64,000 bases of DNA from Eulemur rufifrons. Taxonomy: Eukaryota; Chordata; Mammalia; Primates; Lemuridae. Shown one piece after another: positions 21,263-33,849 of this stretch. Below the pieces are notes generated by a model. That model saw nothing but the letters and a program-made list of their open reading frames with translations, made no database searches and was not told the DNA's origin. Location: contig NC_090986.1 of assembly GCF_041146395.1 (NCBI RefSeq), positions 40,646,001 to 40,710,000 of the forward strand. Reading direction: 5' to 3'. The stretch's first letter is position 1, and each line of letters begins with the position of its first letter. The position numbers were made by a program, and so were the translations under genes.

Positions 21263-22328
21263 CAAGGTTTTAAGGTAATAGCTCTAAGGAGCTATTCACT
21301 CACAGATCCACCATTAAAAATATTAATTATGCTAACTTTGGGTAAGCATAGAAGAGGAAGGCAGATGCTACTCTGATTATTATGCAACTAAGGAAACTTA
21401 CCCAATTCATAATCTTGTACTGTAGAATTTATCCAATGACCTGTTTGCAGGGCCCTCTCATTTGGGGGACACTGACTACAGTAAAAGAGAAAGAAAGGTG
21501 TAGCTACAAAGAGTCTCCGAATACTCACAATTCAAACTCATCAAAGTGCCTAAATGTCTTAAGTCAAAACAGAAGAGTACTTGAGCCTGGATTTTGATCT
21601 TGATCACAGAGGCATTGGAATAAATAACTTATGTCATATCTGACAATTCCAACAATTCAACTGTTTTCAGATCCCTGAAATCGATTTAAAAATACACATG
21701 AATAAGGGTTAATCAATAAATATGTTATCTGGCGGTTGATCACAGCCATATGTCTGAAGAACTGAAATAACTGGCATTATTCTTCTATCTGGATGTGAAC
21801 ACTGCAGGGCAGGGAGAGCAAATAGCTTTAGTTACTATGCCAGCTTCAGCGGATTACTAGGGCTGCCTTGGTGCCCAGAGAGTTGTGTTGTAGAGGGTTC
21901 TGAGGCTGCGCCCAGTTACCAAAGGGAAGAAGCTGCAGTGGGTTATCAGCAGTCACCAGGCTATTTTTCATCCTGGTTAGAGGGGAAAATGTCTTAATTC
22001 CAATAATTATGGAAAGAATCCTCCAATTTAATGTGCGGCACTAATTCTCTCTTTACCTCAATTTGCCTTGCAGAAGTGGTCATTATTCACACCTCTCTGC
22101 CTCTGCAGGTTGTCCAGACACAATTTGTTCATAATTCATAGTACTTTAAATAAAGATATGGAAGTATAAAACATTTAAATTCACTGGTTCAGAGTAACAT
22201 CATAAACAATTGAGGAAATACACTTCAAAAACATTATTGCTTTTTGTTGCTCATCTGAAGAAGTTTTAGTTCTAGAAAAAATATTTTGTTTCTGCAAAGA
22301 AGCAAAGCACCTCATAGTATGAGTGCTC
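21263..22328. other. Unassigned stretch
   Basis: No gene or repeat recognised. Positions 22254-22273 hold a 20-mer found again inside the LTR at 23997-24016. Confidence 0.5.
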
Positions 22329-22344
22329 CATGGCACACACACTT
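22329..22344. repeat. Target-site duplication, left copy
   Basis: CATGGCACACACACTT, matched by CATGGCACACATACTT at 23163-23178 with one mismatch. The pair frames the L1 between them. Confidence 0.9.
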
Positions 22345-23162
22345 TTTAAAATTTTTTTTTATTTCAGCATATTACAGGGGTACAAATGTTTAGGTTACAT
22401 ATATTGCTTTTGTCCCACCCTAATCAGAGCTTCAGGCATGGTCGGCACCGCACCCATTAGGTGTGAATATTCCCATCCCCACCCCCCTCCCATTTGCCAG
22501 ACACCCGGTGAATGTTATTACTATATGTGCACTTAAGTGTTGATCAGTTAATACCAATTTGATGGTGAGTACATGTGGTGCTTGTTTTTCCATTGTTGGG
22601 ATAACTTCACTTACTAGAATGGGTTCCAGCTCTATCCAGGATAATATAAGAGGTGCTAGATCACCATTGTTTTTTGTGGCTGGGTAGAACTCCGTGGTAT
22701 ACATATACCACATTTTCTTAATCCACTCATGTATTGGTGGGCACTTGGGTTGTTTCCACATCTTTGCAACTGTGAATTATGCTGCGATAAACATTCTAGT
22801 GCAGATGTCTTTTTTATAGTATTTTTTTTGTTCATTTGGGTAGATACCCAGTAATAGGATTGCTGGATCAAATGGTAGTTCTACTTGTAGCTCTTTGAGG
22901 TATCTCCATATTATTTTCCACAGAGGCTGTACTAGTTTGCAGTCCCACCAGCAGTGTATGAGTGTTCCTTTCTCTCTACATCCACGCCAACATGTATTGT
23001 TTTGGGACTTTTTGATAAAAGCCATTCTCATTGGAGTTAAGTGATATCTCACTGTGGTTTTGATTTGCATTTCCGTGATGATTAGAGATGTTGAGCATTT
23101 TTTCATCTGTTTCTTGGCCATTAGTCTATCTTCTTTTGAAAAGTTTCTGTTCATGTCCTTTT
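22345..23162 (-). mobile_element. Lemur-type L1, 5'-truncated
   Basis: Runs from the poly(T) (complement of the tail), through a 3' UTR with 'tattacaggggtacaaatgt', into the end of ORF2. The antisense frame at 22777-23187 reads an L1 ORF2 C-terminal domain, including '[18 protein letters not shown]' and '[16 protein letters not shown]'. These are signatures of the cysteine-rich C-terminus after the reverse transcriptase. A stop and frameshifts break the rest. Flanking 16-bp target-site duplications show a classical target-primed insertion. Confidence 0.95.
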
Positions 23163-23178
23163 CATGGCACACATACTT
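23163..23178. repeat. Target-site duplication, right copy
   Basis: CATGGCACACATACTT; see the left copy at 22329. Confidence 0.9.
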
Positions 23179-23719
23179 AAAAAACAATCACCCATTTGCA
23201 ATAAAAGGACTGTGCTGGGACCTCACTATTTATACATAATAGCCAGGGTGATGCAAATCACTCACATAGTTACTTCTGCTTTAACTATTTGAATTTAGTG
23301 AGACAGTCACCATCCCATGAGTAGGTTTCACTGTCACAGACTTCTTCAAAAGTGTTGTTATTAGAATAACATTAGTGATGAGTTAACTGTTAAAAATAAT
23401 TCAGCATCTGGGCCTTGGGGTTGCCAAGAACCAGAATGTGCTCTTGGTTTTTGGCTGAAATGCTAGAGCAGATGAAGGAGGATGAGGAAGAAGAGCAGAA
23501 TCTCATGCTGGCATCAGATGAGTAAGGTGCTAAAATGACTAATGGGATGAAGTTACATACAGTACCTTTAACTCAGCAAACATTTTCATGATGATAACTC
23601 AAAAAGGAAAGAAAAAAGCTCCAGTAATTTTTGAAGTCTAATGTTAAAAGGTGCAGCTGAAGACACTTTAGGCTAGAAATTCAGAACTTTCTCCATCCTA
23701 TTGAATGTGATTTTGTGAG
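23179..23719. other. Unassigned, possible decayed retrocopy
   Basis: Between 23450 and 23720 the sense strand has a run reading AEMLEQMKEDEEEEQNLM and a stop, followed by A-rich purine sequence. The acidic run is suggestive of coding ancestry, but I recognise no protein and no poly(A)/target-site pair. Confidence 0.35.
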
Positions 23720-24175
23720 TGGGATGGTTTGAATATTTGTCCCCTCTAAAACTCATGTTGAAATTTAATACCCAATGTGGCAGTATCAAGAGATGGGGCC
23801 TTTAAGAGGTGATTGGATCATGATGGCTGTGCCCTTATGAATGGATTAATCATTCATGGATTAATGGGTTAATGGGTTAATGAACCAATGGGTTATAATG
23901 GGAGTAGAACTAGTAGCTTTAAAAGAAGAGGAAGAGATACCTGAGATAGCACGTTAGCACACTCGGCCCTCTGGCCATGTGAAAGCCTGCACTGCCTCTG
24001 AAGAAGTTTTAGTTCTGGACTCTGCAGAGTCCACCTAGCAAGGAGGCTCTCATCAGATGCAGTCCCTTGACCTTGGACTTCTCAGCCTTGATAACTGCAA
24101 GAAATAAACTTCTTTTCTTACAAATTACCCAGTTTCAGGTATTCTATTATAAGCAACAGAAAACAGACTAAGACA
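23720..24175 (+). mobile_element. ERVL-MaLR solo LTR (MST-like), near complete
   Basis: Starts 'gggatggtttgaatatttgt', continues 'cccaatgtggcagtatcaag', 'ggtgattggatcatgatgg' and 'ccttggacttctcagcc', has AATAAA at 24105-24110, and ends 'aaacagactaagaca'. This is the full MST/THE1-style LTR with intact ends. The part at 23870-23900 holds short repeats of 'gggttaatg'. A 20-base run at 23997-24016 seems to be extra relative to the family. Confidence 0.9.
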
Positions 24176-24710
24176 AAAATCATGTAGATTATTGCATATT
24201 TGTCAATAGGCAAGAAGAAGTTGTCCAGTTTGAACATAAAGGATAGTCTTGAATTTTGCTGGTTCTCAAAGAAAAGCACAAATTAGCTCAAATTTGCCAG
24301 CTCTTCAGCAGGCACTAGTTGCACTAAAGCCTACTAATTTCCCTGTTTTGTTACAAATTTACAACCATTGCTCCCAGAACACCCTATAGACAGGGCTATG
24401 AGATTTTGAGCACCATAAGGAATCATTCCTCAGCATTATTTTATCAATGACAAACACTTGGGAATTACCATAATCATCTGGCTCCTTGGTTTCAACATGT
24501 CCTATCAAGTTTCTGTGCCATTACACATGAAATTTCCTGAACTGAAAACACCCTTCTTGCTCTTTTCTTTGATAAAAATTCCACGAATCATTTTAAACTA
24601 AAGACTAATAAAGGCCAACTGAAATAGAGACTTTTCTCCTAAACCTGGCAACTGTTGTGGCCTTCAAGTCACTCCAGGGTTAGAGTCTCTTCTACTGTCA
24701 TGTAAACTAC
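24176..24710. other. Unassigned stretch
   Basis: Nothing recognised between the MST LTR and the DNA transposon. Confidence 0.5.
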
Positions 24711-24711
24711 A

Positions 24712-25202
24712 CAATTGAGCCTGAACAACACAGGGGGTTGGGGGCTGACCTCCCACACAGTAAATATACACATACAACTTTTGACTCCCCGAAAACTTAA
24801 CTACTAATAGCCAACTATTGACCAGAAGCCTTACTGATAGCACAATCAACAGATGGTTTTTATATTATATGTGTTATATACTGTATTTTTACAACAAAGT
24901 AAGCTAGAGAAAGAAAAATCTTATTGAGAAAATCAAACAGAAGAGAAAATGTATTTACTATTCATTAAGTGGAAGTGGATCATCATAAAGGTCTTCATCC
25001 TTGTTGTCTTCACATAGAGTAGGCTGAGGAGGAGGAGAAAGAGGAGAGTTTGGCCTTGCTGTCTCAGGAGTGGCAGAAGCAGAAGAGGTGGAGGAGGTGA
25101 AAAGGGAGGCAGGAGAGGCAGGCACAGTGTAACTTTTATGAAAAAATTCTACATATAAGTGGGCTCTTGCAGTTCAAACCTGTGTTGTTCAAGGGTTAAT
25201 TG
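24712..25202. mobile_element. Tigger2-like non-autonomous DNA transposon
   Basis: Two terminal inverted repeats frame it: 'cctgaacaacacaggggg' at the left and 'cctgtgttgttcaaggg' at the right. Inside are 'ttttgactccccgaaaact', 'taacaaagtaagctagaga'-like sequence and a purine-rich 'ggctgaggaggaggag' stretch, derived from the antisense end of the transposase gene. About 490 bp long, so an internally deleted pogo/Tc1-type element without its own transposase. Confidence 0.85.
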
Positions 25203-26139
25203 CATATATGTTAGTTGTATCTATGGGTCTGGTACTTGAAAATTGATTTGCTCCAAAGAGAAACTGGAAAAAAGAAATTGCAGAACATTTGAAAATATAT
25301 TTCTAGGTGTAATATGAATCTACCATTACACAAAGACTTTAACAATCTTCTTCAAACAAATTGTGGTTACTTGTGCTTATAACTTTTCGTCATTAGATAA
25401 ACTACAATGAAAGCTCAAGTTTAAAATGGTTTATTTTCAAATTTAATTGTTGTACCAGGTTGGAGTTCTTTCTTGTTTGCAAAGGGGAGAGAAAGTCATT
25501 TCAGTGTGTTTTTCTGCACTATGTAAGACTATAGCTCTTTTCCCGTTAAACTGTCTTTAAAATATAGGCCACAATTTCTTTTACATTATAGGGCATGGCA
25601 TACTTTTAAGTATGCTCTTGCCTTGATTTCCTCAGAGCATTGTTTAGAAAATTACTTTTACTGGCATATTTCCTCTTTCACAGCACCCCTGGGAATATTG
25701 CTACACGGAAATGGTAGGGTAATGACCTAAAGATCTTCCTAGAATTCTCAGGGAACAATTTCAAAGATAAATTTAATTAACAAAGAATACCAACTCATAC
25801 ACACATAAATATTTTGTTAGTGAGAGTCTAACTATGTGGTGTCATTGCTATTACTTTCATGCCATTCACGGGTTTTGGGGAGGACTGCAAATCAGACAGT
25901 GGTCTGCTGGTCTGAGAGGAGAGTCGCTGAGGCGTCATCTTCCTAATGGGCCAGACAGAGTATATTCCTGGAGGTTCTTCATTTTCAGACTTCTAGCAGC
26001 TGGTGATTTGCTGTCAAGTGACAAGACATTGTAGAAAAGCAGCTTAGTTTCTTCCCAGGCAAGCGGTAGTCTTCTCTCCTGTGAAATCTTTTTCTGAGCT
26101 TTTATTTTTTTAATTTCAAGGAATATCATATTGGAAGAA
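25203..26139. other. Unassigned stretch
   Basis: No repeat recognised. The 66-codon and 85-codon frames around 25834-26192 overlap on opposite strands and have no recognisable product. Confidence 0.5.
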
Positions 26140-26255
26140 ACAGTACTTGGCATTTTATGTATCATTTTACTGTTTGCAAAGCACATTCTCACATTTAATT
26201 CTTGTCACATATGAACTAGATGCCATTATCAGGCACCATTTAAGTTGGCTATAGA
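26140..26255 (-). mobile_element. MIR fragment, antisense
   Basis: 'ttgcaaagcacattctcac' and 'atttaattcttgtcacata' follow the antisense MIR core. Short and diverged. Confidence 0.55.
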
Positions 26256-28084
26256 GCTTACTCTTCTTCCAGGGGCAATATCTACACTCACCCCATCCCT
26301 CCTATTGGAGAATTGCTTTCTTTTTCCATCTCTAGAAGTGTTCCAAATGATCTATTTTTTTTCACGACTCTGACTCTGATTTGGTAGTTGTTAATGGTTG
26401 GTTATGTGACTAACCCAATCAAAGTCCTTCCTTGGAGTTTTATTTTTAATAGCAAGTGTATTTATGGTGGGCAGGTCAATAAGTAGATATAAAGTAAGTC
26501 TAGAGCTGGTGATAGCCATTTCCCAAGAGTGTGGCATAAGTTTCTTTCAGAGAAAGAAATCTGTATGCAGAGAGAGGCTGAGTTAAACTATGGAGAAAGA
26601 AAGATCCCACCTGCAGTTTGGTTACATGAGCCAATTAATTATGTGCTCAAGCCATTAATGCAACTGAAGCAAGTTGATACAATACTGATTCCCAGTTTAA
26701 ACCTGAGAAATTGAAATCACGTAAACATAAGTGACCTTTCTGAGATGTCAAAATGTGTTCTGTTTTCCCCCTTTTAGAATTGTTTCTATCAACTGCTCTT
26801 TCAGTTTTTCCATTAGCATAATCTGAAAGAAGTCATAGAATAAAATTCTCCTTATTTTGACTTAAGGATCTCTCAGCCTGCTCTTTATTAATGTGGTACA
26901 GTCTTTCTACCTGTAGCTGGGGGAAGGTTAGCTGGAAAGCATTTTCTCACATATCAAGATAAGGAAACGTGGAAAAACATAGATTCCCCCAAATAAAAAG
27001 TCGGTAACTTGAAACATTACACATGTTAAAGCTAATTTTATTTCCCTCTTCATTTGGCTGGTAGAACAAGCAGATATAGTTTCAGCTTACCTTTAGCAAC
27101 TGCACAGAACTGTATGGTATACACTTTCTACTGTCCATCTAACCTCTGGTTTTATCAATATTTTGTGCATTTATTCCTTTTGTCATCAAGCATTGATTTC
27201 ACTCCTTTTGTATCATATGAATTTTTGTAAATAAAAAAATAAATAAATGAAATAAAATAATGGATAACTATTAATAAATAAATAGTTTGCATTAAAGTGA
27301 AGTAGCTTTGGGATGGCTTTTTCTAAACTTCCACTAAATACGATTGAAATCTCATAAAGACAGAAACTAGCAATAGCACATTAAGTTAAAGATAAAGGAA
27401 AGACCTGTGTGATGTCTTCTTCCTTGGGCCAGAAGAACTTGCATTAATAGTGTATCATTGAGAGGCATATGTTAAGATTTCTAGACAATATGCCATGTGT
27501 TTTACACTCTTAATAGAAATACACTATTAAGATAGGAAAGGACTTTGTCCCCTCATGGTCTGCTGCTAATTAGTGGAAATGGTGACTAGGAGATCACTGA
27601 GTTGGAAAATAGTCACCATATAACTGCTCAGGATCAATTTTTCTGAGCAAGTCAGCACCAGGAGAACCTGGGTTTCTAATCTCTCTCCACCTATCTCCCA
27701 ACACATGGGGCCATCAGCTTTTCTGTTTCTTAATCCATTCAGAGACTACATCGGCCAGTAGGTAGTGAGAGACAGGGGAGTACTGCACCTTTGGATGCTT
27801 AGGTACCTAAAGAAGAGTTTCATTGGCTCTGCTCATCTTTTCACATGAGGTTTCTATTGGTCCTGTCCAGCCTATGTGTCGCTGTTGGATCACAAACTGA
27901 CCTGGTCCAGTTAGTTAGCCATGTCTGGAGGGAGGCCGTAGGACACAGAGCCTCATTGCGTGGGCAGCAGGGCATGTGAGCAGGTCGTCCACCTCACTAG
28001 AAGGGATGGGCACGACAGACATTTTGAAGATTGACTCGTTCAGCACAGAGGCGTATTTCATTTATTTTCCTTCTTTCTTCCTTT
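26256..28084. other. Unassigned stretch
   Basis: No gene or confident repeat over about 1.8 kb. 27222-27295 is an A/T-rich 'aataaata' low-complexity tract. 27880-28050 has somewhat higher GC with no recognisable content. Confidence 0.5.
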
Positions 28085-28770
28085 AAATTATGAAAATATT
28101 TAAGTGTAAGAATGTATCTCTTTGTGAGTTGTCTATATATTTTATGTTTTCATATTAACTACAGTACCCTTATTTCCTAAATACAATGCAATTATTGTTT
28201 TAATTTCCTCCTTAACTCACTAGTTTGTAAGAAAGGGTTTTTAAATTTTTAGATGTGTTTTAAAATTACACATATGCTGTTAATTGCTAGGTATTTTGTG
28301 CCGTAGTTAGAACAGTCTGAAAATCTGTACTTTTTAGAATTTTTTGAGGTTCTTTTATGATTTAAATTAGGGTAATTTTGGATAAGTAATACTTACATTT
28401 TTCCCCATGATCTTTTACATACTGAGAGTACTATATTGAAATAGCTTGCCTATATTATGTTTTTGTCTATTTCTTCTATAACTCTTTCAGTTTTTGTTCC
28501 ATACATCTTAATGCAATGTTATTTGTTGCATCTAAGCTTACATTTATCTTACTATGTAAGCTTTTATGAACTTAAAATTATTCTCTTTAGTCCATTTAGT
28601 GTGTTTTGCAACAAATTATAAACTGTATTTTTTTTACATACCTTTATTATTTATTTTATTTTAAACTTCTGCAGTATTTTGTTTTAAGTGCTTCTTTAAA
28701 GCAACATATATTTGGAATACTTAGAAACTTAATCCTGGTACATGGTTTTCATAATAAACTTTTAAAATTT
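28085..28770 (-). mobile_element. Ancient L1 ORF2 5' half, antisense
   Basis: Landmarks 'gaattttttgaggttcttt', 'gtctatttcttctataactc' and 'tcagtttttgttccatacat' match the antisense of the endonuclease-side part of ORF2 in old L1s. Heavily diverged; no frame survives. Confidence 0.65.
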
Positions 28771-28799
28771 ATTTTCATAACTTAAGAAAATATTAATGA

Positions 28800-29140
28800 G
28801 TATGTACCCAATCCTTGACTAGGTAAATACCCACTAATGAAAAAAATGATAAAAATCATTACCAAGAAAAGGAGTAATATGGTAGAATACCTAAACTTTA
28901 AAAAAAAATGTGTGTTGAAAAACAGATCATAAGCTCCTTGAAAATAGACAAACCACTGGAAAGTGAGACCAAAACTAAATTAAACTAACACAATTATAAA
29001 ACATTAGGGTAAAGAAAATGTATATAACTAGAAATGTAGAGAAGAGTGAAAAGAGTGAAGTGTATACTTCATTCTTTCTGGATAACTTTATGGCAATAAA
29101 TTTGAAAGTGTAGATAGAATGGAGAGATATGGAGTATTTC
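28800..29140 (+). mobile_element. Ancient L1 ORF2 fragment, sense
   Basis: Contains 'actttatggcaataaattt' followed by 'gaaagtgtagatagaatgg', the L1 ORF2 stretch before the reverse transcriptase. Opposite in orientation to the fragment on its left, so a different element or an inversion. Confidence 0.55.
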
Positions 29141-29627
29141 TGAGCAATAGTGCAAAGTCAATATTCCTTCATAGTAATCCATAATTTGGATGTAATTCTT
29201 ATTGTATACAATTGTAAATTGTTTTTAAATTTCCAATGGAAAAATAAATAGGTGAAAACAATCATGAACCTTTATAAAAAATAAGTTTTTTTTTCTTTGA
29301 ATGCATTTTCAGTGACAAGAGCAATCTCAACAAAAAGCAAGTGTGCTATACTTATTAGTTACATGAATGCATGACATAATACATATTACTTGCCTTAATC
29401 CATTCTTAAAACATAGTAAAAAAGCACAGTGATTAAAACAAGATGATACCTAATGCCATACCTAAATTCTAGGTATGGACAGCTAATAGAATATGGAATA
29501 GGTTTATTTAAATAGAGTATAACAGGTATCTTAAAAGCTAGTACAAATCTCTATATATTATCATGGGAAGGGGTCTATGAATTAAGAATAAATGACAAAG
29601 CTGTTAAGAGACATTATATAGTACAAT
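29141..29627. other. Unassigned AT-rich stretch
   Basis: Nothing recognised. Confidence 0.5.
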
Positions 29628-29765
29628 AATGACTAATATTAACACATCATTTACCATGTATTGGCCACTTTTCTGTGTGCTTTTCCAAATTGATACCAAA
29701 ACAACGTTATCAATTTTTCAATTATAGATAGGAAAAAAGAAGCTCAGAGAGGTTAAATTACGTAG
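29628..29765 (-). mobile_element. MIR, antisense
   Basis: 'catcatttaccatgtattgg', 'tgtgtgcttttccaaattg' and 'agctcagagaggttaaatta' are antisense MIR core blocks. Confidence 0.75.
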
Positions 29766-29774
29766 GATGAATAA

Positions 29775-30025
29775 GTCTAGTGATTTAAGGTATAGCAATA
29801 GGACTATAGTTAATAATATTGTATTATACATTGAAAATTTGCTATGAGAGTAGATTTTGGGTGCTCTTACCACATAAAAAAAGACATAACTATGGAAGGT
29901 GATGGACATGTTAATTTGCTTACCTGTAGTAATCATTTCACTATAGCTACTTATATCAAAATATCATGTTGTACACTTTAAATATATGCAATAACAAATA
30001 ATTTTGAAAAAAAATAATATCATCC
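29775..30025 (+). mobile_element. Old L1 3' UTR, sense
   Basis: Reads 'ggactatagttaataatatt', 'gaaggtgatggacatgttaa' and 'catgttgtacactttaaata', ending in an A-rich tail at 30004-30022. This is the 3' terminal UTR of an L1MA/MB-type element, 5'-truncated within the UTR. Confidence 0.85.
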
Positions 30026-30162
30026 TAGAGGATAAGCAAAAATCAGGGTTTATGCTAAGTGAGACAGGTGAAAGTATATGACAACCAAGAAGGCAGGTGT
30101 TTCAGGAATAATCACAGAGCCTCATCACATCTGTGGAGCCTCTCACAGCCACACGCTTCAGT
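30026..30162. other. Unassigned
   Basis: Short unique-looking spacer before the Alu. Confidence 0.5.
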
Positions 30163-30501
<339 letters not shown>

Positions 30502-30511
30502 AAATGTGCTT

Positions 30512-31730
30512 CTTAAATGCACCAAACATCAAGTCCTTCAAGGACTTAATTTTACCACTCCTATTCACTCAGTCTGTATCCTCCAAACAAATCCTATTAA
30601 TTCCATCATCTGGCTGGCGGTAAGAGAACTAGTTACTGCACTTCAAATTATCTTTTTTAAAAAACTGATTTTTAACAGATCAAACAAAGAACACTTTCTG
30701 CAAACTAATTTGGGTTGGGGACTCACGATTTAATTATATTTCAAAATCAACTTTTTCCCTTAAGTTTTCCTTCTTTCTTCATTTTCCCCATATATTGTCA
30801 ATGGGAGATGTCTATTCCTGGACTTGAAAGGAGTTTTCCTTGGAGCAGAAGAGATGATTTTCTCCATAAGAAGAAGAACTCTGCACTGCTGGAAAGTGGA
30901 CTATCTCAGCACTATAATTTCACACTCCATGAGTGGGACACAGTCATAAAAACATCTGGAAATCTATAAACAATCACTTACATTTTCTATTCAGCTCACC
31001 CTAGACACCTCTCCCCTTATTAATGGATATTTATTGGCATTTGTGTAAAATTATAAATTGGAGCTAATAGATTAAGCTACTTTTTATTAAACAAGGGGAC
31101 GTTACCTCTATTATTTTCATATGGAGACAAATAGTCAGAAATTGGAACATAAAGCACCTTGAGAACTGTTTATTATTTTGTCTTACAATCAAAGGCCATC
31201 AAGGATAACAGCTCCAACTCCAAATAATAGTTGAAATCCTAGAGGAGGGTAAAGGAAGAGGCAAATGAAGGAAAGTTTCAGAGTAACAACTCAAAAGGGG
31301 CAAGAGAGAGGGAGAATTTGCAAAAACCCATCATCAGTGGAAATCAATCACCTACATTCTTTAGTTTTAATTTCTGTGAACCAACCAGCATCCTGGATAT
31401 CAGGGATTTACTCAGCAACTCTGTGGTGAACACCATGTATGACTTTGAGAAAATGAGCAAGAACATATATATATAGAGAGAGAGAGAGAAACATAATATA
31501 TGCATATTTGTAATAACACTTGAAAACATAAATATGTTCTATAATTTGCCTTAGGCACAAACTACATAATGCAATTTCAAGGGTTAAGAAATCTCTACTA
31601 ACAACAAAGAGGGTTTCTCACTCCCTGTTTACTACATCTGGAAATTGATTTATAAAAGCATAACCTTAATTGCTTAAAATGAGAACTTCTGGAGAGAGGT
31701 ATCTCATTAGTCTATGGGTAACACTAATGT
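30512..31730. other. Mostly unassigned; possible L2 scrap
   Basis: 30525-30610 loosely resembles internal L2 sequence, too weak to assert. The 84-codon frame at 30715-30969 has no recognisable product. A short (GA)n run occurs at 31475-31490. Confidence 0.45.
31473..31490. repeat. TA/GA microsatellite
   Basis: 'atatatatatagagagagag' style run, short and impure. Confidence 0.75.
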
Positions 31731-32515
31731 TTTTTACTACTACAGGATCAAAACGTGGGAGGAAAGACAATAACAAAGAGCCCATAGCACTAGTAAGTTC
31801 GGGGAAGAAAACTTCACCTCCTTCCCAATTTTGTGCAGACCTGGACATGTGTATTACTAATTTATCTCAGCTGTAAGAGAGGAAGGTTTGAAGAATGAAG
31901 AATGAAGACAGGTTTTCTTTACCTTTTGTTTTCTTCTATTCCTTGTTTGAGAATCTAGCAAAGCTATAATTTCTGCCGCCAGGAAAGAAAATGTACATAT
32001 GCACATTCATTCAGAAATTGGGGAATAATTTCAGGGATTGAAAGACTTTCTGAAATATACCCAAGATGGCAGGTTAAGAATAACTGATGAAAGGGTTTGT
32101 TGGCATCATTAGAATAATGAGGCATTTGTTAGAAGTTCTGAATGTGACAAGTGCTTTCAAGTCAGTTGAGAGAGAAGGCATGAGACAAGATCTGGAAATA
32201 TAATCACTGAGTGGTGTCTAGAGCAAGTTGGTTTGTCTGGAATGAAATGTGCAAATGAATAAAACAGAAGACAAAATCAAAAACTTGTAACCAGCACCCT
32301 GAACAAGCACAGTTTGCAGGATGCAATTCACAGAGCAAATTCATTTCCTTCTCTCACTGGTCTCGTAGGCTGCTCAGTGAGCTAGATTTTCCCCTGCCCA
32401 TGCATGAAAAAGGGCAGTCGCAGGACTCTCCAGAATGTATCATAATCCAAAGGCTTAAGATCACTTTTAGTCACAAAATAGTCTCATTTTAGTACTTAAA
32501 ATTTCCAGTCTCGTA
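31731..32515. other. Unassigned; contains exon-like segment
   Basis: At 31746-31792 a segment is framed by an acceptor-like 'tttttactactacag' and a donor-like 'gtaagt'. The rest is unique-looking AT-rich DNA. There is no evidence of transcription in the sequence itself. Confidence 0.4.
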
Positions 32516-33250
32516 TACAGAACTTAATGCTTCCAACTTCTGCTGTGGGGCGGGGAGGAGGACATGTGCTACAGCCTGCATGGATTTTCTTCCCCCAGCT
32601 CACTAACCCCGGTGTCTGATGGCTCTGAAGTTAGAATATGGAGAGCAAGGGGATAAGGGGGATGGGAACGTTCTTGTTCTCATAAACCATCTTCATAGGT
32701 CTCAGCCAGGCAGGTTCAGACCCACTTTTTCACTTAGGGGTGCAGCCCCTGTCTCATTGCTGGAGACCTTTTACTGGCAGTTCCCTGCTGCAAATAAGGA
32801 ACATTTCTCTGGCTCCTAATTTTCTCTCCTTCCACAGTCCCTAGAAATCTTCAGCTTCCCTCTTTAGAGGTCTATTCCTCATCATGCCTCCACTGTGGCC
32901 CCTTCACACATGCAGTCCCTATTCTGACCTTGGGAAGTACTCATTTTTCCTTTGCCCTGATGAATTTTTTCAGCTAAACATAGGAGCACCCTTTCTTACT
33001 TCTGCCACTGGTGTAGCCGACCAGCCTGTCTTTTGCCTTTTGCAATTTTCAGGCAGGATTCAGACTCTAGTTATCAAGATCCCCCAGTTGCGTGGGACAC
33101 ATTTGAAGCTCTCTGAGTGGTCCCGTGGAAGTTGAGGTGATGGAAGCAGCTCACCCCCTTCCTCCTTCTGGGTAGTGGTGAATGGTTCACTGCAAGCTGG
33201 CCTTTCTCATAAATTCTCTCTGTACCTTTGATATTCTTAGCGAGGAGGAG
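32516..33250. other. Unassigned block of higher GC
   Basis: Contains 'ggggcggggaggaggac' near 32547 and a pyrimidine-rich second half. The texture recalls an L1 5' UTR or an LTR, but I could match neither. Two overlapping + frames of 66 and 83 codons have no recognisable domain. Confidence 0.35.
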
Positions 33251-33519
33251 GTGTTTAGTGTTATCTTGAATATCTAAATTTTTGCAATTTCTATTGGTTC
33301 ATTAATTTATCTCACAACCATTTTTGAATTATTAATATATATTTACCATCTTAGAATAAAAATTAGACAAAATTTTAATGTCACAGAAAATAAAAACGTG
33401 TGTAGATTTACAAACATGAAAAAAAATTATAACATGTATGCATAGTTTTAGACAAAATAGTTGTGAATCAATATATAAGGCTTTTGTTTAACAAGTTTAA
33501 CAAACACGGTTGCTATTTT
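33251..33519. other. Unassigned AT-rich
   Basis: Nothing recognised. Confidence 0.5.
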
Positions 33520-33752
33520 TCTAAGCATTTACAGACTAACTCATTTAGCCCTAATGACAAACAACTTTATGATGCAAGCACTATTATTGTCATCTCCATT
33601 TTCAGATTAGTAAACTGAGGCCCAGAGAGGCTAAGTAACTTGTCAAAGGTCACACAGCAGGTAAGTGGCAAAGCCAGGATTCAAACCTAGTTGGTCTGGC
33701 TCCAGTATAATTGGTCCTAGCCATTATGCCATTATGCTCTACTTCTTCGCAA
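33520..33752 (-). mobile_element. MIR SINE, nearly full length
   Basis: One of the best-preserved MIRs here, antisense: 'actgaggcccagagaggct', 'aagtaacttgtcaaaggtc', 'acacagcaggtaagtggc', 'aggattcaaacctagttgg', ending 'ccattatgccattatgctc'. Confidence 0.95.
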
Positions 33753-33849
33753 GGTACTGGAAGTCCTCAGGAAATCTAAAAGGAGAAAGTATATGTCTTT
33801 TCAATCTGCATTTCAGTCAATAATTTTAACCACTCTCTTGCTACCACTC

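Noticed and set aside
22777..23187. Antisense 136-codon frame
   Set aside because: It is the L1 ORF2 C-terminus (cysteine-rich segment) running into flank, so part of a mobile element and not a host gene.
23722..24175. LTR as part of an intact provirus
   Set aside because: No internal retroviral sequence or partner LTR lies next to it; it is a solo LTR.
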